Shown piece after piece: positions 27,058 through 35,584 of a DNA stretch of 64,000 nucleotides. The notes under the pieces were generated by a model. That model did no database searches. It saw nothing but the letters and a program-made list of their open reading frames with translations, and was not told the origin of the DNA. The stretch's first letter is position 1, and the number at the start of each line of letters is the position of its first letter. Both the position numbers and the translations under genes were made by a program. The stretch lies in assembly GCA_014650475.1 (NCBI GenBank), contig BMVA01000022.1:47576-111575 (forward strand). The letters are read 5' to 3'. The stretch comes from Streptomyces albogriseolus. Its GTDB lineage: Bacteria > Actinomycetota > Actinomycetes > Streptomycetales > Streptomycetaceae.

Positions 27058-27369
27058 TCACACACCCGCGCGCTCGCGTGCCTCCTCCACGAGCCGGGCG
27101 GCTTCCGCCACGTCCTCGTCGCTTCTCAGCACGAGGGCGTAGTCGTGTCCGGCGACGGTGATCTGGTCCGCGGCGGCGAACATCCCGGCGTCCGGCATCT
27201 CGCGCGGCTCGGTGCCCGGCTCCTCGACGAGCTGGGTGCGCCGCGCCAGATCCCTGGCCAGGGCGAGCGCCTCGGCCGCCGCCCCCCGCTGCAGCCGGCT
27301 CTGCGGCGCGGCGCGCAGGCGGTCGGCGAAATGATCCACGGCACGGGTGAAGGGCGTCGTATCAACCAC
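27058..27369 (-). CDS. Hypothetical protein, 103 aa
   Basis: Small soluble protein, not recognised. Helical, Arg- and Glu-rich (FADRLRAAPQSRLQRGAAAEALALARDLARRTQL), then a strand-like segment DQITVAGHDYALVLRSDEDVAEAARLVEEARERAG. Normal codon use. It is convergent with the preceding gene and divergent from the DUF4287 gene. No function proposed. Confidence 0.6.
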   Translation of the reverse strand: MVDTTPFTRAVDHFADRLRAAPQSRLQRGAAAEALALARDLARRTQLVEEPGTEPREMPDAGMFAAADQITVAGHDYALVLRSDEDVAEAARLVEEARERAGV

Positions 27370-27470
27370 GCGGCGAGCGTACGCGGCGCGGCAGGACTGT
27401 TGCCAACGGACGGGCGCTCGGGCACGGTGACCTGAAGGACCGGCTTGTATCCCAGCGTCCGGAGGCGCCG

Positions 27471-27701
27471 ATGTCCCAAGTCTTCTCCGCAGAGACCCAC
27501 CGCAACATGCTCGCCCGCATCCCGCACTGCACCGGTCGTGAGATCTCCGACTGGCTGCGCACCGTCGAAGAAGGCCCGGCGCTCGTCCGCTTCGAGGAGA
27601 AGGTCAGCTGGCTGAGGCACGAGTACGACCTGGCGTACGGCCACGCCAAGGCGATCGTGCACGAGTACGACCTGAGGAGGGCGGCGCGCAGGCTGCGCTG
27701 A
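27471..27701 (+). CDS. DUF4287 domain-containing protein
   Basis: 76 aa. The pattern TGREISDWLRTVEE..VRFEEKVSWLRHEYDLAYGHAKAIVHEYD matches the DUF4287 helical domain (often written TGKTLDEW...W LK..HGLGHGHA). The domain is small and of unknown function. A strong terminator follows 14 bp after the stop, so it is a single-gene unit. Confidence 0.75.
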   Translation: MSQVFSAETHRNMLARIPHCTGREISDWLRTVEEGPALVRFEEKVSWLRHEYDLAYGHAKAIVHEYDLRRAARRLR

Positions 27702-27714
27702 CCCGGCGACACGG

Positions 27715-27746
27715 CGAAGGGCCCCGGTGGGAACCGGGGCCCTTCG
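27715..27746. terminator. Bidirectional terminator
   Basis: Perfect 14-bp stem (27715-27728 with 27733-27746) and 4-nt loop between convergent genes. Confidence 0.85.
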
Positions 27747-27772
27747 TCATGCATGCGGCGGACGCCGGGGCG

Positions 27773-28660
27773 TCAGTCGCTGTTGAGGATCGAGATGAGC
27801 CGCAGGAACTCGAGGTAGATCCACACCAGGGTCAGCGTGAGGCCGAAGGCGGCGAGCCAGGCCTCCTCACGCGGCGCGCCGTAGGCGATGCCGTCCTCGA
27901 CCTGCTTGAAGTCCAGGGCGAGGAAGCAGGCGCCGAGGATGATGCCGATGACGCCGAACAGGATGCCGAGGGCGCCGCTGCGGAAGCCCAGGCCGTCGCC
28001 GCCGCCGATCACCGCGAACAGCAGGTTCACGGCCATCAGCAGGATGAAGCCGAGGGCGGCCGCCATCACGAAGCCGTAGAAGCGGCGGTTGACGCGGATC
28101 CACCCGGCCTTGTAGGCCACCAGCACACCGGCGAACACCGCCATGGTGCCGAGCACGGCCTGCATGGCCGCGCCGTCGGCGATGCGGTTGTCGACGATGC
28201 TGGAGATGACGCCGAGGAACACACCCTCGAAGGCGGCGTAGGTCAGGATCAGCGCGGGCGAGGCCTTGCGCTTGAAGGCCTGCACGAAGCCCAGGACCAT
28301 GGCGATCAGTGCGGCGCCGATGCCGATGCCGTAGGACCGGCTGATGTTGGCGTCGTCGACCGGCAGCAGCGCCCAGGCGAGCGCCGCGGTGACGACGAGC
28401 ACGCCGAGCGTGGTGCCCGTGCGCATCACGACGTCGTCGATGGTCATCCGGCCGGCCGCGGCGGGTGCCTGCGGCGGCGCGCCGTACTGCTGCTGCTGCG
28501 CGTACGGGTTCTGGGCGTACGGGTTGCCCGTCGGCTGGGCGTACGGGTTGGCCTGCGTGGCGACGGCGGGGCCCCCGGCCTGCGGCGCGGTGTTGAAGCC
28601 CGCGTAGCCGTTGTCGCGGCCGAACCCCCGTCGCGAGAAGACCGGGTTGCTGCTCCTCAT
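27773..28660 (-). CDS. Bax inhibitor-1/YccA family membrane protein
   Basis: 295 aa. A low-complexity N-terminus (about 25-75) repeats NPYAQ three times with Gln/Pro/Gly. Seven hydrophobic helices follow from about 88 to 285, ending in LALDFKQVEDGIAYGAPREEAWLAAFGLTLTLVWIYLEFLRLISIL, typical of the Bax-inhibitor-1-like family. Bacterial members act as calcium-leak channels or membrane-protease modulators. ATG 28660 has GGAG upstream; the ORF form starting at 28699 is not supported. Monocistronic. Confidence 0.88.
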   Translation of the reverse strand: MRSSNPVFSRRGFGRDNGYAGFNTAPQAGGPAVATQANPYAQPTGNPYAQNPYAQQQQYGAPPQAPAAAGRMTIDDVVMRTGTTLGVLVVTAALAWALLPVDDANISRSYGIGIGAALIAMVLGFVQAFKRKASPALILTYAAFEGVFLGVISSIVDNRIADGAAMQAVLGTMAVFAGVLVAYKAGWIRVNRRFYGFVMAAALGFILLMAVNLLFAVIGGGDGLGFRSGALGILFGVIGIILGACFLALDFKQVEDGIAYGAPREEAWLAAFGLTLTLVWIYLEFLRLISILNSD

Positions 28661-28855
28661 TTCACTCCTCCATGGCCACTCGATGCGGCCTTGGCTCAAG
28701 AGTAATAGGTAGGCAAAGGAATGACCCTAATGCTTGGGGAGGATCTTTCCCTCGTTCTGCTGCGCAACACGCTACGCGTCCCCGTGATTCCCTTCACCGC
28801 GGGTGACGGACCGGTACCGAGCCGGTACCTGCCCGGAACCGGCCGGAGACAGTGA

Positions 28856-30031
28856 TCACCCCAGGGGGAGTCCGGTGTAGCCCTCGGCGAGGTCGGCCGC
28901 GGCGGACCGGGAGGTGGCGATGCGGTCCAGACGGGTGAGCTGCAGCCGGTCGTCGAAGGCGGTGGCGTCGGGGGCGCGGTGCAGCAGCGTGGTCAGGTCG
29001 TGGGAGAACCGCTCGGCCTGCCAGACGCGGCGCAGGCAGGTCGCGGAGTAGGCGTCGAGCAGCTCCGCGGAGCCGGTGCGCCGTTCGTGCTCCAGGGCGC
29101 GGGCGAGGACCACCACGTCCCCGACGGCGAGGTTGAGGCCCTTGGCGCCGGCCGGCGGCACGATGTGGGCGGCGTCCCCGGCGAGGAAGAGGCGGCCGTA
29201 CCGCAGGGGCTCGTGGACGTAGGAGCGCATCGGGGTGACCGACTTCTGGGTGACGGGGCCGCGCTCCAGGGTCCAGCCGTCGGCGGTCTCCAGGCGGCGG
29301 GTGAGCTCGTCCCAGATCTCCTCGTCCGTCCACTCCTCGGGTCCGGTGCCCTCCGGCACCTGGAGGTAGAGGCGGGAGACGGACGGGGAGCGCATGGACA
29401 GCAGGGCGAAGCCGCGGTCGTGGCGGGCGTAGACCAGCTCGTCGTGGGAGGGCGGCACGTCGGCGAGGACGCCCAGCCAGGCGTAGGGGTAGGCGCGCCC
29501 GAAGACGCGGGAGACGGCGGCGGGGACCGCGGCCCGGCACACGCCGTGGAAGCCGTCGCAGCCGGCCACGTAGGCGCACTCCAGCACCTCCTCGCGGCCG
29601 TCGCGTCGGAAGCGGACACGCGGGGCGCCGGTGTCCGCGTCCTCCACCGCGAGCACCTCCGCGTCGAAGAGCACGGGGGGACCGTCGGTCTCGGCGAGGG
29701 CGATGAGGTCCTTGCAGACCTCGGTCTGGGCGTAGACGGTGACGCGGCGGCCGCCGGTGAGGTCCGGGAAGCCGATGCGGTGGCGGCGCCGCCCGAACCG
29801 CAGCTCGATCCCGTCGTGGCGCAGGCCCTCGCGGTCCAGGCGCTCCCCCGCGCCGGCCGCCCGGAGCACGTCGGTGGTGCCCTGCTCCAGCACCCCGGCC
29901 CGCTGCCGCCGCTCCACGTAGGCGCGGTCGCGGCACTCCAGGACGACGCAGTCGATGCCGGCGAGACGCAGCAGCCGGGCCAGCAGCAGCCCGGCCGGAC
30001 CGGCCCCCACGATTCCCACGGTGGTACGCAT
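28856..30031 (-). CDS. pobA: 4-hydroxybenzoate 3-monooxygenase
   Basis: FAD-dependent aromatic hydroxylase, 391 aa, giving protocatechuate. Seen: VGIVGAGPAGLLLARLL (dinucleotide fold), RAGVLEQGT with Arg44, and GDAAHIVPPAGAKGLNLAVGD (second FAD motif). Tyr201, Ser212, Arg214 and Tyr222 fall exactly at the substrate-binding positions known from the Pseudomonas enzyme, so the call is specific. No pca genes or regulator are adjacent. It lies just downstream of bldA on the same strand. Confidence 0.96.
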   Translation of the reverse strand: MRTTVGIVGAGPAGLLLARLLRLAGIDCVVLECRDRAYVERRQRAGVLEQGTTDVLRAAGAGERLDREGLRHDGIELRFGRRRHRIGFPDLTGGRRVTVYAQTEVCKDLIALAETDGPPVLFDAEVLAVEDADTGAPRVRFRRDGREEVLECAYVAGCDGFHGVCRAAVPAAVSRVFGRAYPYAWLGVLADVPPSHDELVYARHDRGFALLSMRSPSVSRLYLQVPEGTGPEEWTDEEIWDELTRRLETADGWTLERGPVTQKSVTPMRSYVHEPLRYGRLFLAGDAAHIVPPAGAKGLNLAVGDVVVLARALEHERRTGSAELLDAYSATCLRRVWQAERFSHDLTTLLHRAPDATAFDDRLQLTRLDRIATSRSAAADLAEGYTGLPLG

Positions 30032-30147
30032 CGGCCGTCCCCCTTCGCCCGCGGCAGAACGCGAGTTTCCGGGTGCGCACGCCCGGGTGTCAACGGCCGC
30101 GCGGGGTGTCCGGGGAGGCCGGCGTCGAGCGTGAGGAGGAGGCGTAG

Positions 30148-30234
30148 TGGTGCCCGGAGCCGGACTTGAACCGGCACGCCCGCTCAGGGGCAGCGAGGTT
30201 TAAGCTCGCCGTGTCTGCATTCCACCATCCGGGC
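30148..30234 (-). tRNA. bldA: tRNA-Leu(UAA), bldA
   Basis: 87-nt tRNA on the minus strand, CCA encoded (30148-30150). The 7-bp acceptor stem (GCCCGGA/TCCGGGC), T loop TTCAAGT, long variable arm and anticodon loop CTTAAAC are all clear. The anticodon UAA is at 30200-30202. In Streptomyces this is the only tRNA reading the rare UUA codon, and it gates translation of development and antibiotic genes. It lies 117 bp upstream of pobA. A possible -10 (TAGGCT, 30263-30268) is 28 bp upstream. Confidence 0.97.
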
Positions 30235-30620
30235 AGGCCGTGGGCTCCGCTTCGCGGTTCCGAGCCTATCGGTGACCCTCCCCCGGACTGCGGCGGGATC
30301 GGCCGATCTTGTCTTATTTTATTGGCGCCTGAGGGTCCATCAGACACCGGAACACACCGTCAGCACGTGCCACCAGCCTTGCCTGCGACGAGGCCCCCCG
30401 CACGCTAAATGACGGAATTTCACCGTCCGAACAGAACTCCCCACCCGTTGCGGGGACCGACCCGGGTAGGGGTCCCCCGTCATCCCCAGGTATGACCCGG
30501 CGTCCGGCGCTCCGTCCCGAGTCGCCCCCAGGAACCGGAGCAGCGGCTGACTACGCGGCGGCAAAGCCACGGAACGATGGTCACGTCCCTGGAACACGCC
30601 GTCCTGACAGGAGCTCATCC
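30235..30620. other. Divergent region between bldA and the ABC transporter
   Basis: 386 bp without a gene. It contains the bldA promoter region, an unusually AT-rich stretch at 30309-30325 (CTTATTTTATTGG within it) in otherwise 70% GC DNA, a small hairpin around 30408-30426 (TGACGG and CCGTC arms), and the ATPase leader. Confidence 0.5.
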
Positions 30621-31391
30621 GTGACCACCGCCCCCCTCGCCGACCGGACCACCGCCGTGGCCGCGCGCGCCACGGAGCTGTCGAAGATCTACGGCCAGGG
30701 TGAGACCCAGGTGGTCGCCCTGGACCGGGTCTCCGTCGACTTCCGGCAGGCCGAGTTCACCGCGATCATGGGTCCTTCGGGCTCCGGCAAGTCCACGCTG
30801 ATGCACTGCGTCGCCGGGCTCGACACCTTCTCCTCCGGCTCCGTGCGCATCGGCGACACCGAGCTGGGCGCCCTGAAGGACAAGCAGCTCACCCGGCTGC
30901 GCCGGGACAAGATCGGCTTCATCTTCCAGGCGTTCAACCTGCTGCCGACGCTGTCCGCCCTGGAGAACATCACCCTCCCGATGGACATCGCCGGCCGCAA
31001 GCCGGACAAGCAGTGGCTGGACACCGTGATCGGGATGGTCGGGCTGGCCGACCGGCTGAGCCACCGGCCCGCGCAGCTCTCCGGCGGCCAGCAGCAGCGG
31101 GTCGCCGTGGCACGGGCGCTGGCCGCCCGGCCGGAGATCATCTTCGGCGACGAGCCGACCGGCAACCTCGACTCCCGCTCCGGCGCCGAGGTGCTGGGCT
31201 TCCTGCGCAACTCCGTGCGCGAACTGGGCCAGACGGTGGTCATGGTGACCCACGACCCGGTCGCCGCCGCCTACGCGGACCGGGTGGTCTTCCTCGCCGA
31301 CGGCCGGATCGTGGACGAGGTGTACGGGCCGACGGCCGACTCGGTGCTCGACCGCATGAAGCAGTTCGACGCCAAGGGCCGCACCAGCTGA
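30621..31391 (+). CDS. ABC transporter ATP-binding protein (MacB/LolD type)
   Basis: 256 aa. Walker A GPSGSGKST, Q loop FIFQAFNLLPTL, signature LSGGQQQRVAVARAL, Walker B EIIFGDEPTGNLDSR, H loop VMVTHDP. The pattern GDEPTGNLD is that of MacB/LolD/FtsE ATPases, whose transporters act mechanically on the envelope or export peptides and antibiotics. GTG 30621 has AGGAG 7 nt upstream. The permease follows 56 bp later. A close paralogue lies at 60142-60930. Confidence 0.95.
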   Translation: MTTAPLADRTTAVAARATELSKIYGQGETQVVALDRVSVDFRQAEFTAIMGPSGSGKSTLMHCVAGLDTFSSGSVRIGDTELGALKDKQLTRLRRDKIGFIFQAFNLLPTLSALENITLPMDIAGRKPDKQWLDTVIGMVGLADRLSHRPAQLSGGQQQRVAVARALAARPEIIFGDEPTGNLDSRSGAEVLGFLRNSVRELGQTVVMVTHDPVAAAYADRVVFLADGRIVDEVYGPTADSVLDRMKQFDAKGRTS

Positions 31392-31447
31392 CCCCGGGCC
31401 CGCCGCCCGCTCGCCCCTCCCCCGTACCGTCTGGACAGAGAAGACCC

Positions 31448-33979
31448 ATGTTCCGTACCGCCTTGCGCAACGTCTTCGCGCACAAGGCCAGGCTGTTGAT
31501 GACCGTGCTCGCCGTGATGCTCGGCGTGGCGTTCGTGTCGGGCACCCTGGTCTTCGCGGACACCCTCTCCAACGCCTTCCGCAACCAGTCGGCGAAGAGC
31601 TACGACGACGTCGCCGTCGCCGTCACCTCGTACGCCGACCCGGACAACCCCGAGGAGGCGCCCGGCCTGTCCGCCAAGGACCTCGACCGGATCTCCGCCG
31701 TGGACGGCGTCGCGGGGGTGTACGGCCGCGTCGAGGGCTTCGCCGGGGTCGCCGACCCCGACGGGAAGCTGATCGGCGTCGGCTGGTCCAACAAGGGCTC
31801 CAACTTCGCGCCCGGCAAGGACGGCAAGGACCCCGCGTACACGTTCACCGACGGCTCCGGCCCGGTGAAGGACGGCCAGATCGCGCTGGACGAGGAGTCC
31901 GCGGCCAAGGGCGAGTACGAGGTCGGCGACCGGGTGCGCGTCGCCACCAACGGCCCGGTGAAGGAGTACACCCTCAGCGGTGTGTTCACCACCGAGGACG
32001 GCGCCGTCAACGCCGGCGGCAGCCTCGTCCTCTTCAACACCGCCGTCGCCCAGAAGCAGTACCTGAAGCAGGGTTACTTCGAGGACGTCACCGTCGTCGC
32101 GGCCCCCGGCGCGGACGACGCCGGGATCCTCGCCGCGGTCGAGCCGCTGCTGCCGGACACGGCGGAGGCGCAGACCGGCAAGGCGCTCGCGGACGAGCAG
32201 GCCGACCAGATCGAACAGGGCATGGGCAACCTCAAGCAGGTCCTGCTCGGCTTCGCGGGCATCGCGCTCTTCGTGGGCGTCTTCCTGATCTCCAACACGT
32301 TCACGATGCTGGTCGCCCAGCGCACCAAGGAGGTCGCCCTGATGCGCGCGGTCGGCGCGTCCCGCCGGCAGATCACCCGTTCGGTGCTCGCCGAGGCCGC
32401 GGTGGTGGGTCTGGTGGCCTCGGCCGTCGGCTTCGTCCTCGGTGTCGGTCTGGCCGTCGGACTGCGCTCCGGCATGGCGGCGTTCGACATGAAGATGCCT
32501 GACGGCCCGCTGGTCCTGTCCGCCACTCCGGTGATCTCGGCGTTCGCGGTGGGCGTGCTGATCACGGTGTTCGCCGCCTGGCTGCCCGGCCGCAGGGCCG
32601 CGAAGATCCCGCCGGTGGCGGCGATGAACAGCGTCCACGCGGTGGCCACCACCAAGTCGCTGGTGCTGCGCAACTCCATCGGTGGGGCCGTCACCGCCCT
32701 CGGCGCGGCGGGGATCGTGGCAGGCGCCTCGACCGGCGGCGACGACGGCCGGATGTACATCGGCGCGGGGGCGTTCCTCGCTCTGATCGGCGTGATCATC
32801 CTGATCCCGCTGCTGTCCCGGCCCGTGATCGCACTCGTCCGTCCGCTCCTCGTCGGGCCCTTCGGCGTGGCCGGCAAGCTGGCCGGCCAGAACGCGGTCC
32901 GCAACCCGCGCCGCACCGGCGCCACCGCCTCGGCGCTGGCGATCGGACTGACGCTGGTGACCGGCCTGTCGGTGCTCGGCGTCACGGTCGGCACCGCCAT
33001 CGACAAGATGACCACGGACAACATCAAGGCCGACTACATGGTCTCGATGGCCAACGGAGGCGACCTCGACCGGTCCGCGCTGACCGCGCTGGAGAAGGCC
33101 GAGGGCGTCTCGGCGGTCTCACCGCAGCAGGACGCCTACCTCCAGACCGGTGACGACTACGTCTCCGCCTCCGCGGTCACCCCGGGCGACATCCAGGAGG
33201 TCCTGAACGTCGACGTCGTCAGCGGCGACGCCGGCACGCTCGCCGAGGGGCAGATCGCGGTCGCCGAGACCACGGCGAAGAGCAAGGGCTGGAAGCCCGG
33301 CGACAGCATCCCCTTCACCTTCGCCGACGAGAAGAAGGCGACGCTGACGGTCGGCGCCGTCTACAAGGACAGCGAGTTCCTCTCCCCCGTCCTCATCGAC
33401 ACCGCCGTGGTGAGCGACCACGAGGCGAAGCCGTACATCCGCCAGATCTTCGTGAAGGTCGACGGCGGCCAGTCCGCGGCGAACGAGAAGGTCCTCATCG
33501 ACGCGCTCGGTGACAACCCCGCGATCACCGTGATGGACCGGCAGGACATCCGCGACGAGTTCGGCGGCGTGATCAACACCCTGCTGAACGTCATGTACGG
33601 CCTGCTGGCGATGGCTCTGATCATCGCGGTGCTGGGCGTCGTCAACACCCTCGCGATGTCCGTCTTCGAACGGCAGCAGGAGATCGGCATGCTGCGGGCG
33701 ATCGGTCTGGACCGGCGCCGGGTGAAGCGGATGGTCCGGCTGGAGGCCGTGGTCATCTCGGTCTTCGGCGCGGTGGTCGGCATCGGTCTCGGCACGTTCC
33801 TCGGCTGGGCGATCGGCGAGACCATCGCCGAGGAGATCCCTGGGTACGCGCTGGTCCTGCCCTGGGACCGGATCGGGATCTTCGTGGTGCTGGCCGCTCT
33901 GGTGGGCGTCCTGGCCGCCCTGTGGCCGGCCCGCAACGCCGCCCGGCTGAACATGCTGAGCGCGATCAAGGCGGAGTGA
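31448..33979 (+). CDS. ABC transporter permease, FtsX/MacB type with two FtsX units
   Basis: 843 aa. N-terminal helix (about 15-37), large extracellular MacB-like domain (about 40-255), first FtsX helices (about 260-385), more helices about 430-480, a second periplasmic-like domain (about 530-700), and the final three helices with MSVFERQQEIGMLRAIGLDRRRVKRMV. The first FtsX motif is MLVAQRTKEVALMRAVGASRRQI. Duplicated-FtsX permeases of this size are common in actinobacteria. Partner of the ATPase upstream; paralogue at 57566-60145. Confidence 0.93.
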   Translation: MFRTALRNVFAHKARLLMTVLAVMLGVAFVSGTLVFADTLSNAFRNQSAKSYDDVAVAVTSYADPDNPEEAPGLSAKDLDRISAVDGVAGVYGRVEGFAGVADPDGKLIGVGWSNKGSNFAPGKDGKDPAYTFTDGSGPVKDGQIALDEESAAKGEYEVGDRVRVATNGPVKEYTLSGVFTTEDGAVNAGGSLVLFNTAVAQKQYLKQGYFEDVTVVAAPGADDAGILAAVEPLLPDTAEAQTGKALADEQADQIEQGMGNLKQVLLGFAGIALFVGVFLISNTFTMLVAQRTKEVALMRAVGASRRQITRSVLAEAAVVGLVASAVGFVLGVGLAVGLRSGMAAFDMKMPDGPLVLSATPVISAFAVGVLITVFAAWLPGRRAAKIPPVAAMNSVHAVATTKSLVLRNSIGGAVTALGAAGIVAGASTGGDDGRMYIGAGAFLALIGVIILIPLLSRPVIALVRPLLVGPFGVAGKLAGQNAVRNPRRTGATASALAIGLTLVTGLSVLGVTVGTAIDKMTTDNIKADYMVSMANGGDLDRSALTALEKAEGVSAVSPQQDAYLQTGDDYVSASAVTPGDIQEVLNVDVVSGDAGTLAEGQIAVAETTAKSKGWKPGDSIPFTFADEKKATLTVGAVYKDSEFLSPVLIDTAVVSDHEAKPYIRQIFVKVDGGQSAANEKVLIDALGDNPAITVMDRQDIRDEFGGVINTLLNVMYGLLAMALIIAVLGVVNTLAMSVFERQQEIGMLRAIGLDRRRVKRMVRLEAVVISVFGAVVGIGLGTFLGWAIGETIAEEIPGYALVLPWDRIGIFVVLAALVGVLAALWPARNAARLNMLSAIKAE

Positions 33980-34002
33980 CCTCGTCGCGACGCGGCACAC
34001 CG

Positions 34003-34036
34003 AGGGCCGGGCCTCCCGTACGGGGAGCCCGGCCCT
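34003..34036. terminator. Terminator between permease and methyltransferase
   Basis: Hairpin of 16-nt arms (34003-34018 with 34021-34036) with a 2x2 internal mismatch and a 2-nt loop, between convergent genes. Confidence 0.75.
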
Positions 34037-34053
34037 TCGCGTCGTGGTGCGGA

Positions 34054-35367
34054 TCAGGACGGGCCGGGCGCGCCCCACACCCGGGCCCGCAGCGGCACCC
34101 CGGAGGCGCCGGACTCGGGCGTCCGCACCGCGACGACCTGGTTGACGCCGATGCGGTTGCGTTCGAAGGCGAGCGCGGAGGCGGCCATGTACAGCAGCCA
34201 GACCCGGGTCCGTCCCGGACCGGCGAGAGCGGTCGCGCGCGCCTGGCCGGACTCCAGGTTCGCCACCCAGCGGCGCAGGGTGAGGGCGTAGTGCTCGCGG
34301 ATCGACTCCACGTCGCGCACCTCGAACCCGGCGCGCTCCAGCAGGGAGACGGTGGTGCCGAGCGGGGCCAGCTCCCCGTCGGGGAAGACGTAGGCGTCGA
34401 TGAACTCGTCCACCTGGTACGACGACTCGTCGCGCTGCGGGCGGCGGGCGATCTGGTGGTTGAGCAGCCGGCCGCCGGGGCTGAGGAGCCGGTGCAGGAC
34501 GGTGGCGTACTCCAGGTACCGCTCGGAGCCGACGTGCTCGGCCATGCCGATGGAGGAGATCGCGTCGTAGGGCCCGTCCGCGACGTCCCGGTAGTCCTGG
34601 ACGCGGATCTCGACGCGGTCGGTGAGCCCCTCCTCGGCGATCCGCTTGCGGGCGTAGGCGGCCTGCTCCTGGGAGAGGGTGATCCCGACGACGTTCACCC
34701 CGTGCTCGCGGGCCGCGTGGATCGCCATGGAGCCCCAGCCGCAGCCGACGTCCAGCAGCCGCTGCCCGGGCCGCAGGGCGAGCTTGCGGGCGACCAGTTC
34801 GAGCTTGTCGTGCTGGGCCTGTTCGAGGGTGCCCTCCGGGGGCGGGGCGGGCCAGTAGGCGCAGGAGTACACCATGGAGGGGCCGAGGACGATCTCGTAG
34901 AACTCGTTGCCGACGTCGTAGTGGTGGCTGATGGCGCGCTTGTCGCTGCGCTTGGTGTGCAGTCCGCGGCGGGGCCTGCGGACCTCCTCGCGGGGCGGGG
35001 CGGGCGGCAGCGGCGGGCCCGCCATCGCGAACAGCCGGCGCACCGCCGAGCGGAACTCCGGGTCGCGCAGGGACTGGGCGAGGGTGCGGGCGTCCTCGTC
35101 GCGCTCCCAGACGATCCCGGCGAGCAGGTCCAGCACGGTGTAGAGGTCGCCGTCGATCGTCAGGTCGCCGGCCACCCAGGCGCGGGCCAGGCCCAGCTCG
35201 CCCGGCTTGAACAGCAGGCGGCGCAGGGCGCGGCGGTTGCGCACGACCAGGACGGGGGCCTCCGGAGGACCGGCCTGCGAGCCGTCCCAGGTGCGGATGC
35301 GCACGGGGAGGGGTGCGCCGAGCAACTGCTCGAGGATGCCTGTCAGCCGCAAGGCGGCGTCTGCCAT
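34054..35367 (-). CDS. Cyclopropane-fatty-acyl-phospholipid synthase family methyltransferase
   Basis: 437 aa. The N-terminal CFA-specific domain (1-140) is followed by ISHHYDVGNEFYEIVLGPSMVYSCAYW, the SAM motif LLDVGCGWGSMAIHAA, ITLSQEQAAYA, and the C-terminal MAEHVG..YVFPDGEL..VSLLERAGFEVRDVESIREHYALTLRRW. All are characteristic of CFA synthases, which methylate membrane lipid double bonds. Related enzymes make other methylated lipids, so the product is not certain. ATG 35367 has GGAGGT 7 nt upstream. Monocistronic between two terminators. Confidence 0.9.
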   Translation of the reverse strand: MADAALRLTGILEQLLGAPLPVRIRTWDGSQAGPPEAPVLVVRNRRALRRLLFKPGELGLARAWVAGDLTIDGDLYTVLDLLAGIVWERDEDARTLAQSLRDPEFRSAVRRLFAMAGPPLPPAPPREEVRRPRRGLHTKRSDKRAISHHYDVGNEFYEIVLGPSMVYSCAYWPAPPPEGTLEQAQHDKLELVARKLALRPGQRLLDVGCGWGSMAIHAAREHGVNVVGITLSQEQAAYARKRIAEEGLTDRVEIRVQDYRDVADGPYDAISSIGMAEHVGSERYLEYATVLHRLLSPGGRLLNHQIARRPQRDESSYQVDEFIDAYVFPDGELAPLGTTVSLLERAGFEVRDVESIREHYALTLRRWVANLESGQARATALAGPGRTRVWLLYMAASALAFERNRIGVNQVVAVRTPESGASGVPLRARVWGAPGPS

Positions 35368-35505
35368 GGTGTACACCTCCGTGACCGGATCCCGGAATGT
35401 CGTCACCACGTAAACACCTGGGCGCGGCCGTGACAGTCCCCGGCGCGCGTCTTTTTCGGGCCGAACTCGGAAACGCAACCCGGTGGGAGTCACCCCGGAA
35501 CACGC

Positions 35506-35547
35506 CGAAGGGGCCGCCCGCACCACGGATGGCGGGCGGCCCCTTCG
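35506..35547 (-). terminator. Terminator after ndh
   Basis: Perfect 16-bp stem (35506-35521 with 35532-35547) and 10-nt loop, 38 bp past the ndh stop. Confidence 0.85.
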
Positions 35548-35584
35548 GGGGTGACCTACGGGTGACCTGGGGGGTGACCCCCGA

